This document shows, one piece after another, positions 43,584-52,152 of a stretch of 64,000 bases of DNA. A model generated the notes under the pieces. The model searched no databases. It was not told where the DNA came from and was given only the letters and a program-made list of their open reading frames with translations. The first letter of the stretch is position 1; every line of letters starts with the position of its first letter. This DNA comes from Hahella sp. KA22 (GTDB lineage Bacteria > Pseudomonadota > Gammaproteobacteria > Pseudomonadales > Oleiphilaceae): assembly GCF_004135205.1 (NCBI RefSeq), contig NZ_CP035490.1, positions 310,001 through 374,000 of the forward strand. The letters are read 5' to 3'. The position numbers were made by a program, and so were the translations under genes.

Positions 43584-44183
43584 TTATTCCGCAACCGACA
43601 ACGCCACTCCCAAGCCGGCGGCGAACTCCTGCAAAGCAGTCAACTGAGCCTGGGGCAACTCAGCGCTGAGTGTGACATGCTCAGCATAGTCCGCAGCCAC
43701 ATTGCGGGCGCTATGTTGATCCAGCCATAAACGCAATACCTGCTCGTGGCGAAAGTCACAGCTAAGGCTGATGCCAGCCAGGGTTTCCCTGAGCTGAACC
43801 GGCAGTTCCACCATCGCCTGCTGGGCCGCGCCGGAATAGGCTCTCACCAATCCGCCCGCTCCCAGTTTGACGCCGCCAAAGTAGCGAATGACGATCACCA
43901 TGACATCGCCGACGCCCTTGTGTTGCAGCACGTTCAATATCGGCTTTCCCGCCGTGCCGCTGGGTTCGCCGTCATCTGACATGGCCGCGCTCTGGGCGGA
44001 TTTCGGGTTACCCAGCAGATAAGCCCAGCAATGATGTCCGGCGTCGGGGTAGTCCTGCTTCGCCTGGGCCAGTAACGTCATCGCCGCCTCGCGGCTGTCC
44101 GCATATCCGGCGCGCGTGATGAAACGGCTTTTTTTCACTTCAGAGACAGTTTCCACGGCCGCCGCCGGGGCAAGATAAGACAT
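43584..44183 (-). CDS. yigZ: YigZ/IMPACT family protein
   Basis: 199 residues. The N-terminal IMPACT domain has the family blocks KKSRFITRAGYADS, HHCWAYLLG, SDDGEPSGTAGKPIL and VIRYFGGVKLGAGGLVRAY; the C-terminal DUF1949 domain follows. Length equals E. coli YigZ. Function is unclear, linked in the literature to translation or proline peptide handling. Same strand as the SDR gene upstream, 37 bases apart. Confidence 0.92.
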   Translation of the reverse strand: MSYLAPAAAVETVSEVKKSRFITRAGYADSREAAMTLLAQAKQDYPDAGHHCWAYLLGNPKSAQSAAMSDDGEPSGTAGKPILNVLQHKGVGDVMVIVIRYFGGVKLGAGGLVRAYSGAAQQAMVELPVQLRETLAGISLSCDFRHEQVLRLWLDQHSARNVAADYAEHVTLSAELPQAQLTALQEFAAGLGVALSVAE

Positions 44184-44220
44184 CAGTCCTCACTCTTGGA
44201 ATTCCAGTTCAACGCAACAT

Positions 44221-44973
44221 TCAGGTAAGCGACAGGCCTCCGTCCACCACCAAAGTATGGCCGACCACATAACTTGCACTCTCAGAGGCCAGCCAGACGA
44301 TGGCTTCCGCTACTTCTTCAGGATCAGCGAAGCGACCGATAGGTGCGGGCGAAGCGGCTTGCTCCTGTTGTGGATTATGGCCGTCTTGCAACCGCGAGGT
44401 CCAGCGCGGGGTGCGGGTGGCGCCGGGCGCGACCGAATTGATACGCACGCCACGCGTGATATACGACAGCGCCAGAGAACGGGTCAGACTCTCCAGCCCC
44501 TGGCCTGCGGCGGCGTTGAATGGGTCCGGTTGCAGGCGGAAGCGATTGGCGGAGCTGACATTGACGATGGCGCCGCCGCGCGACATAAGTTCTAGCTCAT
44601 ACTTGAGACATAGCGCCGGCGCCCAGAGTTCGTTTTCCAGCGGCCCGCGCAATTGCTCTTCCGACATATCGGTGATAGCGCTCGCTGCAACAGTTCCCGA
44701 GGCGGCGTTGTTCACCGCCATGTCCAATGCGCCATAGCGGCTCTCAATGTATCCGAACAAGCGACGCAGGGAACGGCGATCCGTCAGGTCGCAAGCGTAA
44801 AAGTCCACCGCATCCAGATCTGGATGCGCGGCCTTCGCCTCTTCCCAATTGGCGTCATTTCTACCGCAGGTGACCACGCAATCCCCTCGACGCAACAGTT
44901 TCTTCACAACAGCTAGTCCGATACCCTTACTACCTCCGGTTACTAACGCAATCCGAGCATTGTCTTTATCCAT
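44221..44973 (-). CDS. SDR-family protein lacking the catalytic Tyr and Lys
   Basis: 250 residues from ATG 44973 (AAGGAA upstream). The Rossmann start VTGGSKGIGLAVVKKLL, the NNAAS motif and the C-terminal VVGHTLVVDGG are all present, as in SDRs that use NAD(P)H. The active-site YxxxK is not: the aligned place reads F-N-A-A-A after VNVSSANRFRLQPDP. This was checked at the DNA level (revcomp of about 44505-44530), and the frame is intact on both sides. It may bind cofactor without normal dehydrogenase chemistry. An open frame runs upstream to 45534 but that part overlaps two other genes and is not coding for this protein. Confidence 0.85.
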   Translation of the reverse strand: MDKDNARIALVTGGSKGIGLAVVKKLLRRGDCVVTCGRNDANWEEAKAAHPDLDAVDFYACDLTDRRSLRRLFGYIESRYGALDMAVNNAASGTVAASAITDMSEEQLRGPLENELWAPALCLKYELELMSRGGAIVNVSSANRFRLQPDPFNAAAGQGLESLTRSLALSYITRGVRINSVAPGATRTPRWTSRLQDGHNPQQEQAASPAPIGRFADPEEVAEAIVWLASESASYVVGHTLVVDGGLSLT

Positions 44974-44985
44974 GAGATCATTCCT

Positions 44986-45306
44986 TTGCTGAGTAATAAC
45001 GAACATCAAGACGCCATCGCGGCGCTGCAGACCACGATGAAGGAACTTTGGGACGCTTCCTATGCGGAGCTGCTGCAGCGCGCCGGAAGCCACAGTGAAA
45101 CGACTATCGTGTCGGCTGCCGGAAACCGCTATCTGATAATGATTGATATAGCGCGCCCCAATCAACTGGAATGCGCCGTAGAAGTCAGTGGATGTCTGGC
45201 GAGGATACAGGAAGGCGTCGCGGTTAAAAGCCGTATCGGGGCCAGTTTTTACGTCACGCCGGATGATCTCAAGGTCGGCGACTATTTGGTCGCCAGTGCG
45301 CAGTAG
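44986..45306 (+). CDS. Small hypothetical protein, TTG start
   Basis: About 106 residues, soluble and acidic with a beta-strand-rich end (YLIMIDIARPNQLECAVEVS, then VTPDDLKVGDYLVAS). Not recognised. The longest reading uses TTG 44986, only 13 bases from the divergent SDR start; ATG 45037 is the next choice. Neither has a good ribosome site. Its last 25 bases overlap the end of the convergent methyltransferase gene. Protein-like composition supports it; moderate confidence. Confidence 0.5.
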   Translation: MLSNNEHQDAIAALQTTMKELWDASYAELLQRAGSHSETTIVSAAGNRYLIMIDIARPNQLECAVEVSGCLARIQEGVAVKSRIGASFYVTPDDLKVGDYLVASAQ

Positions 45307-45887
45307 AACGTCATTTGCCGGTGTTTTTCCTGCAATATTTCTATGCGGGACAAGCCCGCCAGACGCAATAGCGCCATGACGCTGTCTTGAGAGCAAAGCG
45401 CCAAACCATGTCGTGAGAGCTGATTCTCCGAACATAACCCCAGCGCCAAAGTCCCGCCGTTGGTCAGTACGCGAACTATCTCGCGAATATTCTCTTCCGG
45501 GTCCGGCCAGAGATGCAGCGTATTGGCGCTGCACACCTTGGTGAAAACCGCATCATCAAAGGGAATGCTCTCAACGGAGGCGTTCACCAGCGTCACCCGC
45601 CCGGAGGAGATGAGTTTACGGTTATGACGCGTCGCCTGAGATACCATGGCCGTCGACGTATCAATGCCCGCTACCCCGCCGTTGGTGGTGATATGCGCCA
45701 TTTCGCGAATCAGTTTGCCGGCGCCGAAGCCGATTTCCAGCACACGGTCGGAAGGTCCCAGGCACATGGCCTGTTTCATGAACTGATTGAGCTCGCCATG
45801 AGCGTTATTCATGCAACTGGCGAGCATTCTGCTTAATAATCCCTGCGAGTCCCTTAAGCGGCGCGCAACAAAAGTATCGAAACTCAT
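45282..45887 (-). CDS. SAM-dependent methyltransferase
   Basis: 201 residues, class I fold. Motif I LEIGFGAGKLIREMA, motif II GIDTSTAMV, motif III-like ANTLHLWPDPEENIREIVRVLTNGG. ATG 45887 is supported by AAGGAGAGG. Typical of the UbiE/COQ5-like group; substrate unknown. Divergent from the sirtuin gene; convergent with the small gene at 44986, with a 25-base tail overlap. Confidence 0.85.
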   Translation of the reverse strand: MSFDTFVARRLRDSQGLLSRMLASCMNNAHGELNQFMKQAMCLGPSDRVLEIGFGAGKLIREMAHITTNGGVAGIDTSTAMVSQATRHNRKLISSGRVTLVNASVESIPFDDAVFTKVCSANTLHLWPDPEENIREIVRVLTNGGTLALGLCSENQLSRHGLALCSQDSVMALLRLAGLSRIEILQEKHRQMTFYCALATK

Positions 45888-46019
45888 TGCCTCTCCTTGT
45901 GAACGACTGACGCTGCAGTCACTCCGCGTCAGGGATATTCCAGGTTGCCTGGACAGCGTATTGTTTGGCATGCTGATTCGCACGCTCAGCGCCCTTCCCA
46001 ATATTGAAGTACGTTTTTT

Positions 46020-46703
46020 ATGAAGCATATCGTGGTAATTACAGGCGCCGGAATCAGCGCCGAAAGCGGCATTCAAACTTATCGCGGCGAGAACGGTCTG
46101 TGGCGCGAGACCGACTATAACGAAGTCGCCTCGCTAACAGGTTGGCGCAAAGATCGCAAGAAAGTGCTGGCCTACTGGAACGCGCAACGTCGCGTCATGG
46201 CCGCAGCACAACCCAATGCCGCCCACTACGCCCTGAGCCGGCTGGAGGAGTGTTATCTGGTGTCCATCATCACCCAGAATGTAGATGATCTGCACGAACG
46301 CGCGGGTTCCAGTCAGGTGCTGCATATTCATGGCGAGTTGATGAAAAGCCGCAGTTCGGTAAATCCCAAGCTGGTTTACCAGCACGGCGATCGGGACATT
46401 AACATTGGCGATAAATGTGAAAAAGGCAGCCAGTTACGACCGGACGTAGTCTGGTTTGGCGAATCTGTGCCTCTGTTCTCGCAAGCGCAGAAAATCGTAC
46501 ATAGCGCAGATATCATGCTGGTCGTCGGCACATCCCTGGAGGTGTACCCCGCCGCCTACCTGGTTGAAAAGCGCATACGCGGCGTCCCTATGTATATTGT
46601 CGACCCTAACGCTGATTCAGAGGCGCGAGACGCCAAGGTGATAAACGCGCCCGCTACCAAAGGTGTGGTCACCCTGGTCGAACAGCTCATCGAACAGGCC
46701 TGA
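46020..46703 (+). CDS. Sir2-family NAD-dependent deacylase without zinc cysteines
   Basis: 227 residues. The NAD-binding start GAGISAESGIQTYRG, QNVDD and the catalytic histidine in HIHGEL are all present. The four zinc-binding cysteines are absent: where C-x2-C should follow the histidine the sequence reads MKSRSSVNP, and only one cysteine (DKCEKGSQLRPDVVWFGE) remains in the small domain. NAD-site residues GTSLEVYP and VDPNAD are intact. It is therefore a zinc-less sirtuin, probably active as deacylase or ADP-ribosyltransferase. Start ATG 46020 lacks a strong ribosome site but agrees with the family N-terminus. Confidence 0.9.
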   Translation: MKHIVVITGAGISAESGIQTYRGENGLWRETDYNEVASLTGWRKDRKKVLAYWNAQRRVMAAAQPNAAHYALSRLEECYLVSIITQNVDDLHERAGSSQVLHIHGELMKSRSSVNPKLVYQHGDRDINIGDKCEKGSQLRPDVVWFGESVPLFSQAQKIVHSADIMLVVGTSLEVYPAAYLVEKRIRGVPMYIVDPNADSEARDAKVINAPATKGVVTLVEQLIEQA

Positions 46704-46869
46704 GCCCCCTATTTTCCTTGATATCTTTATGGTTCAGGCCCTCCTCATCTCTCCATTTTGACCTATATCAGAGCCGCATCGGACTTGCCACGTACAATAC
46801 GCCGCTTTCTTGTCAGGCTGTCTTATTTTTAAACGAAGGCGGCCGGCGCCGAATGGCTATGGAGGGAAT

Positions 46870-47637
46870 ATGAGCCAAAAAGCAATGAAGTTGTATGATA
46901 AAAACGGGCATGTCTGCCTGTTTCTGACCGGTCTGGTCGAAGGGGAAGCAATTCCCAGCAATCAATTGGTCATTGTGGACCATGGCGAAGCCGCGCTCTT
47001 TGATCCCGGCGGCGAATTGACCTACACGCCGCTTTCCATCGAACTGTCCAAACACATTTCCATCAAGTCCTCCCTGCGTTACGTCTTCGCCTCGCATCAG
47101 GACCCGGACATCATCACTTCCTTGCCGCGCTGGCTGATGCACACCGACTGCCAGGTAGTGACCTCACGTCTGTGGGCGCGCTTCCTGCCGCATCTGGTGT
47201 CGGAGTTCGTCTCCGGAAAAATGAATAAATCTCTCAGCCACCGCATGGTGGAGTTGCCGGACGATGGCGCTCAGATCACTTTGGGCAAATCCCAGATCCG
47301 CGCGGTGCCCGCGCACTTTTTACACTCAGTGGGTAATTTCCACTTCTACGATCCAATCAGCAAAATTCTATTCTCCGGCGACGTCGGCGCCGCCATGACC
47401 CCAGGCTGGGATCATGAACCCGTGCAGGATATGGCCAAGCATATCCCGTTGATGGAAGGCTTCCATAAGCGCTACATGGCTTCCAACAAAGCCTGTCAGG
47501 CATGGGTGAATCAGGTGCGCAAACTGGATGTGGAGATGATGCTGCCGCAGCACGGCAAACCGTTTTTCGGCAAAGACAAAATCGGCCAGTTCCTGTCCTG
47601 GTTTGAAGACCTGAAGTGCGGGGTCGACCTCATGTAG
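46870..47637 (+). CDS. Oxygen-binding di-iron (ODP) metallo-beta-lactamase-fold protein
   Basis: 255 residues from ATG 46870, with GGAGGG just upstream. The fold is that of flavodiiron proteins without the flavin part. Metal ligands fit SHQDPD (H-x-D-x-D, replacing HxExDH), H in VPAHFLHSVGNFHFYDP, D in LFSGDVGAA and H in LPQHGKPFFG. This pattern matches the oxygen-binding di-iron sensor/ODP group described from chemotaxis proteins. Likely binds O2 or related ligands instead of hydrolysing a substrate. The next gene, convergent and 19 bases away, is also MBL-like. Confidence 0.78.
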   Translation: MSQKAMKLYDKNGHVCLFLTGLVEGEAIPSNQLVIVDHGEAALFDPGGELTYTPLSIELSKHISIKSSLRYVFASHQDPDIITSLPRWLMHTDCQVVTSRLWARFLPHLVSEFVSGKMNKSLSHRMVELPDDGAQITLGKSQIRAVPAHFLHSVGNFHFYDPISKILFSGDVGAAMTPGWDHEPVQDMAKHIPLMEGFHKRYMASNKACQAWVNQVRKLDVEMMLPQHGKPFFGKDKIGQFLSWFEDLKCGVDLM

Positions 47638-47656
47638 ACGGCCCCGCGCCGAACTG

Positions 47657-48349
47657 CTATTTCAGCCAGGAAAAAGACCGCGCCAGAAACTCGGAGCCAT
47701 GGCCGATGACACATTCGCCATGGGCAATGATGATGTTGTCGGGTCGCCACGCCTGCATTTTGCGCAGCGCGGCCCTGGCTTTAGACCTGCCGAATATAAA
47801 AGTGAGACGCCAGTCTATTGGCGTCTTGCCATGAGGCGCGATAATCCCCGTCAGCAAAGCGACCCAGCGACGCCAACCATGGAAATGGTCCACTCGGAAG
47901 TTTTCGATCAAATCCCCAAGGATCAGAGTGCGGCTGCTGCGATGAAAGAAAACCGCTTCTTTCATGGCGAAGCTGCCGCGAAACAACGTCTGGTCCACAT
48001 CCTTTTCCCACCCCGGCTCCGGGTTATCGCCCAGTAATCCGTCAAAGGAAATATCCTTGCGTTTTTCCTGCAAGCCAGGCGTGCCGTAGCAGGCGGCGTC
48101 GGGGAAATGCGCCATCCACTGAGGCAAAAACAAATGATGAAGTTTATTTGGCGTCACCAGATATTTGACCGGCCCCAACTCGGCGACTTCCCGAGCCAAA
48201 TTTTCATCGTAACGCGTGGGGGAGTGAACAAGAATATCGCCGTTGGACAAGCGAACCACCGTCATACGGGTGGTATACGCCAACCCAAGATAAGGCACTG
48301 CTTCACCGTTGTAGATCCAAAGATTTTCCGCCATTGAGATGAGACTCAT
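47657..48349 (-). CDS. DUF4336 family protein
   Basis: 230 residues from ATG 48349, which has a perfect AAGGAGG site. DUF4336 proteins look like degenerate metallo-beta-lactamase folds: MTVVRLSNGDILVHSPTRYD, KYLVTPNKLHHLFLPQW, LILGDLIENF and IIAHGECV mark the strands and ligand positions, but the HxHxDH core reads NKLHHLF. Enzyme activity is uncertain. Single gene convergent with the ODP gene. Confidence 0.8.
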   Translation of the reverse strand: MSLISMAENLWIYNGEAVPYLGLAYTTRMTVVRLSNGDILVHSPTRYDENLAREVAELGPVKYLVTPNKLHHLFLPQWMAHFPDAACYGTPGLQEKRKDISFDGLLGDNPEPGWEKDVDQTLFRGSFAMKEAVFFHRSSRTLILGDLIENFRVDHFHGWRRWVALLTGIIAPHGKTPIDWRLTFIFGRSKARAALRKMQAWRPDNIIIAHGECVIGHGSEFLARSFSWLK

Positions 48350-48498
48350 GCTTTCCTCCTTGTATGAGTGTTCAAACACTATCCCGACTTATCCTAAGCC
48401 ACACCTTAACTAAAGCGCCAAAAAATTTTTTGTGAGTATAGCCCACTCATCAACCACATCTGACGAGCGAGCCATACTTGAAAGCGACTTGAGCCTGG

Positions 48499-49950
48499 TT
48501 ACGCCGCTTTACGAAAGCGTCTCGCGCCAGCGAATCCAGCCAGGCTGATGGTCATTAGAGCAAGAGTGTAGGGTTCGGGCACGGAATGGCCTTCCACGAC
48601 TTTCAAATTGAGTAGCGTGTCACCAATCCTATTAGTATCAAATCCCCATTCCCAAGCGAGGCCCGCCTGTAAGTCCGGCAGTATAAAGTGGCTGAAAATA
48701 CCCTCAATACCTGCGCCCGCTCTAATCAGCCCAAATTCATCATTCAGTTTGGGTTTGAAGGTCTCCCATAAATCAATCTTAAGAATTCCTTCTAAAATAG
48801 CATCCCCTTCTACAAGCTCTATCTTGTACCGGCCGCGATCGTCCAAAAGATCTTCCGCTCCCAGAGTAAGTTCCAGGGTGCTAGTGCTGTCTTGTTCGTA
48901 ACCTCCAGCGTAGGTATATATGTATTTTTCATTACCGCCAATGGAAACCGTTCCATGATTTGCGTTCGCCAAGTGGCCTTCAATACTGCCAGCAGCCAAG
49001 TATTTGCCGCCATCCACCAGTACGCCCGCTGACGACATCATCCACAAACCTCCGACTTCGTCCTGATCCAGCACACCACCGGAAAGCACAGTAATCGAAT
49101 CCGCCGACAGTATCGTTCCATGGCCTACTTTAAGGTTCCCTGTTATTGTCACATCTCGAGCCTCTGCATGGGTGTCCAGGCCGTCCATTTCCAGGTTTCC
49201 ACCTATGGCTAAATCACCCGTATGAAAGTCGCCGCCATTTTGAACAGTCATATGGCCATTAATTGAGGAGAGCTGATCGGTACCGCCTAAATCAATCCAG
49301 GCGCCACTATCCACTACCACTTCCCCATCAAATTTAATGGGCCCTCGGCCATTAATATAACTATATCTTTCCGATCCTTTCGAGACCCTCAGGCTCCCTC
49401 CTTTCTCTACAGTGATTCCGTTGGAGAGCTCCAGGTGAGATCCATCTGTTATAACCATTTCGCCACCATCCTCAATTAAAGCTGAGTGGACGTTCATCGT
49501 AGCCTTCTTCAGAGACAGATTGGTTTTTGTCCCAAACTCACTTCCTACCTGGATATCTGCTTTCACAGTGCTTTCTCTAACCCAAGTCACTCGGCCATTC
49601 TTCAATTCCAGATGGCTATCGGCGTTACCATTCACAGAGATGCCTGACTGTATCGCTAAATCATGCTCATTGAGGTCGATAACAACACGGTCATTCCGCA
49701 CGGAGACATCACGAATATCTGTGTTTCCCGACAACGATGCGGTATAAGAACTACCTGCGTTGGTGTTAAAAGACGCCGTATCCGATGCGCCAGGAGCCGT
49801 CCCTCCCGCCCAATTCGCGCCATTATTAAAATCACCGCCGCTTGTATTGCTCCAATCAATGACTGTCGCATGCGCAACAGACGCGCAGCTTACAAACACG
49901 AATGAAGTTAAAAATCCCAGACCTTGAGTCGTCTTCACTGTTACACCCAT
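48499..49950 (-). CDS. PEP-CTERM beta-helix-like surface protein
   Basis: 483 residues. The N-terminus has a signal peptide (LGFLTSFVFVSCASVAHA). The body is rich in Gly, Asn and Asp with regular short repeats (for example DVSVRNDRVVIDL, DVTITGNLKVGHG, GGSLRVSKG), as in right-handed beta-helix or autotransporter passenger sequences. The end SVPEP, hydrophobic helix, ARRFRKAA is a PEP-CTERM tag. It is the second PEP-CTERM protein in 10 kb. No ribosome site is clear before the ATG. Probable extracellular structural or adhesive protein; exact role unknown. Confidence 0.85.
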   Translation of the reverse strand: MGVTVKTTQGLGFLTSFVFVSCASVAHATVIDWSNTSGGDFNNGANWAGGTAPGASDTASFNTNAGSSYTASLSGNTDIRDVSVRNDRVVIDLNEHDLAIQSGISVNGNADSHLELKNGRVTWVRESTVKADIQVGSEFGTKTNLSLKKATMNVHSALIEDGGEMVITDGSHLELSNGITVEKGGSLRVSKGSERYSYINGRGPIKFDGEVVVDSGAWIDLGGTDQLSSINGHMTVQNGGDFHTGDLAIGGNLEMDGLDTHAEARDVTITGNLKVGHGTILSADSITVLSGGVLDQDEVGGLWMMSSAGVLVDGGKYLAAGSIEGHLANANHGTVSIGGNEKYIYTYAGGYEQDSTSTLELTLGAEDLLDDRGRYKIELVEGDAILEGILKIDLWETFKPKLNDEFGLIRAGAGIEGIFSHFILPDLQAGLAWEWGFDTNRIGDTLLNLKVVEGHSVPEPYTLALMTISLAGFAGARRFRKAA

Positions 49951-50458
49951 TGTGTACTGATTTGTTTTATCTAACTCAGATATTTCATCTTTATTCGAGT
50001 CATTCTATTTTTATAATCAATAAAACAAATCCATTTCAATCACTCGAAGTGACATCTATTAAAATTACTTTAATTTATATAAATCAAATGGTTAATTACA
50101 AACGTAACGATTAAGTAAACTTGCAAATAGTCACCCTATTACATGATTAATATTCACGTTTTATGTTCCGGCGGACGAGCTCTAAATGGCGGCTCAAATA
50201 GCGAGATGAATGAACTACTTTGTCGCTATATTTGTTGGAAAAAGAGGGTTATCCAGAAAAAGAGAACTGCCAGTTCTGGTGAATGCGAGGGCGGTACGCT
50301 GATGTGAATCAGGTTGAAAGCGCAGACGCATCCATGCGCCTGATTATTAATATGCCAATATCATCGTCATGTTAATAATGCGTTATTATTTCCCGCCAAC
50401 AAGACAGCCGCCCATCACAGGGCTTGTCCATACAGAATGAGACTCAAAGGATTCCTGC
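49951..50458. other. AT-rich non-coding gap
   Basis: 508 bases between divergent genes, very AT-rich up to about 50150. It contains the palindrome AGAACTG-C-CAGTTCT (50263-50277). No tRNA or small gene was seen. Confidence 0.5.
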
Positions 50459-50701
50459 ATGCACTTACCCAAAGGCATCTACCAGCATTACAAAGGACCG
50501 CGTTATCAGTTATTGGAGGTGGCGCGGCATTCGGAGACGGAGGAGTGGTTTGTGGTATATCGCGCGTTGTATGGCGACTATGGCGTGTGGGTGCGGCCGT
50601 TGGCGATGTTTGACGAAACTATCGAGAAAGACGGGGTCAAAGTAAAACGTTTCGCCTATGTCGGACCCGCAGACGCGGACTCAGAGCGCCCGCAGCAGTA
50701 G
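50459..50701 (+). CDS. DUF1653 family protein
   Basis: 80 residues, the usual size. Family start: PKGIYQHYKGPRYQLLEVARHSETEE, then VVYRALYGDYGVWVRPLAMF. AAGGA is placed before the ATG. The last 21 bases overlap the end of the convergent TauE/SafE gene. Function unknown. Confidence 0.9.
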   Translation: MHLPKGIYQHYKGPRYQLLEVARHSETEEWFVVYRALYGDYGVWVRPLAMFDETIEKDGVKVKRFAYVGPADADSERPQQ

Positions 50702-51424
50702 CCATAATCCCGCTACGCCAGTCATGATCAGGGCGATGCGGTTGAACCATTGTTGGGGTATCCAGACTAGAAAACGGCGTCCTGCGTAAGCGCCGAGCAA
50801 CACCAGCGGAACTGTCGCAAGATAACTCAGCAGGTAATAGTCCTTGAGCACGCCCAGATAGGCGTAGACCGGAACCTTGGTCAGATTGACGATTAGAAAG
50901 AACACCGCCGCGGTGCCGATAAAGCCGTGCTTATCGATCTTCAGCAGCAAAAAATACAAGGTGAGAATAGGACCGGCGGCGTTGCCGATGGTGGTGGCGA
51001 TACCCGCCATGATGCCAGACGAATAGCGCACGGCGGTCAAGCGCCGCATCGCCCAGGTGGTGATATAAGGCCGCAGCGGCTCCATCGCCACCAGGAACAG
51101 AATCAAGGCGCCAATGACAGGCCCAAGGCTTTCGTTATCCAGAAACTGCAACGCCAGAGCGCCAAGCCCGATGCCGATAAAAATGGACGGCAGCATCTTA
51201 CCCAGCTCACCCCAATGCGCCTGCCGCCAATACAGGCTGACAGCCACCACATCCCCCGCCAGCAGATACAGCAAGGTGATTCCCAGGGCGTCTTTGGGAG
51301 GAAACACCAGCGCCATGGCGGCGGAAATCAGGCCGCCCAACGCCGGCACACCCGCTTTGACAAAACCGGTGAATAACGCCACGGCGGCGAGAAAAGCCAA
51401 TATTGAGGGGTCTAGAAGCGTCAT
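50681..51424 (-). CDS. TauE/SafE-family membrane transporter
   Basis: 247 residues with about eight hydrophobic helices. The family pattern GLISAAMALVFPPKDALGITLLYLLAGDVVAV lies in the first half and the second repeat SGIMAGIATTIGNAAGPILTLYFLLLK in the second; both are split by short loops. These proteins export small organic or sulfur-containing anions such as sulfite or sulfoacetate; the substrate here is unknown. Single gene. Confidence 0.88.
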   Translation of the reverse strand: MTLLDPSILAFLAAVALFTGFVKAGVPALGGLISAAMALVFPPKDALGITLLYLLAGDVVAVSLYWRQAHWGELGKMLPSIFIGIGLGALALQFLDNESLGPVIGALILFLVAMEPLRPYITTWAMRRLTAVRYSSGIMAGIATTIGNAAGPILTLYFLLLKIDKHGFIGTAAVFFLIVNLTKVPVYAYLGVLKDYYLLSYLATVPLVLLGAYAGRRFLVWIPQQWFNRIALIMTGVAGLWLLLRAL

Positions 51425-51546
51425 AGAAAAGAGACTGTTCGACAGGCTGCGGCAAGCGTCGAATTATTCGCTGAAGTCGAATGGTTTTCCATTGCACTTT
51501 CCGCCATGCTGACGTCTGAATGAATTAAGAAGCAGATGTTATCCAT

Positions 51547-52152
51547 ATGCGTTGTATTGTCCACTGCAAGGCGCGCCTTTTCCTGTTCGCCGCCATGACG
51601 TTCTGCTCTGCGTTAACGCAGGCCGATGGCGATTTTTCTCAACGCCTGTCCACCGCGGCGCTTGAGCGAACCAACCATCAGGTGGTTTATGACGGCCGCT
51701 ATCGCTCAATTCCTTACCCCAACGGCGACGTGCCTGCGAACACCGGCGTCTGCACCGATGTGGTGATACGCGCTTACCGTCAACTAGGCGTTGATCTGCA
51801 AAAAGAAGTGCATGAGGACATGCGTCAGCATTTCTCGTTGTATCCGAACATCTGGGGGCTGAAAAAGCCGGACGCCAACATCGATCACCGCCGCGTTCCG
51901 AATCTGCAGAGCTACTTTTCCCGTCACGGCCAGTCACTGCCCGTCACTGACAAGGCGGAAGATTATCAACCCGGCGATCTGGTGACCTGGATGCTGCCGG
52001 GCAACCTGCCTCATATCGGCATCGTTGTGGATAAAAAGCATTGGCTCAGCGGCCGCCCGATGATCGTTCACAACATTGGACGCGGTCCCAAATTAGAGGA
52101 CATGTTGTTCGACTATCCCATCACCGGGCATTATCGCTACGAAACGCCCTGA
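51547..52152 (+). CDS. DUF1287 secreted protein
   Basis: 201 residues with a signal peptide (about 1-26, ALTQADG). The NlpC/P60-like core shows the nucleophile region NTGVCTDVVIRAYRQLG, then YQPGDLVTWMLP and LPHIGIVVDKK (Cys and His of the likely dyad). DUF1287 proteins are presumed periplasmic amidases or peptidases of unknown substrate. It overlaps the stop of the convergent GH9 gene by 16 bases. Confidence 0.85.
   Translation: MRCIVHCKARLFLFAAMTFCSALTQADGDFSQRLSTAALERTNHQVVYDGRYRSIPYPNGDVPANTGVCTDVVIRAYRQLGVDLQKEVHEDMRQHFSLYPNIWGLKKPDANIDHRRVPNLQSYFSRHGQSLPVTDKAEDYQPGDLVTWMLPGNLPHIGIVVDKKHWLSGRPMIVHNIGRGPKLEDMLFDYPITGHYRYETP

Noticed and set aside
44974-45534. Upstream extension of the SDR frame to 45534
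   Set aside because: SDR homology and the ribosome site begin at 44973; the extension overlaps the divergent small gene and the methyltransferase end and has low-complexity Arg-rich sequence.
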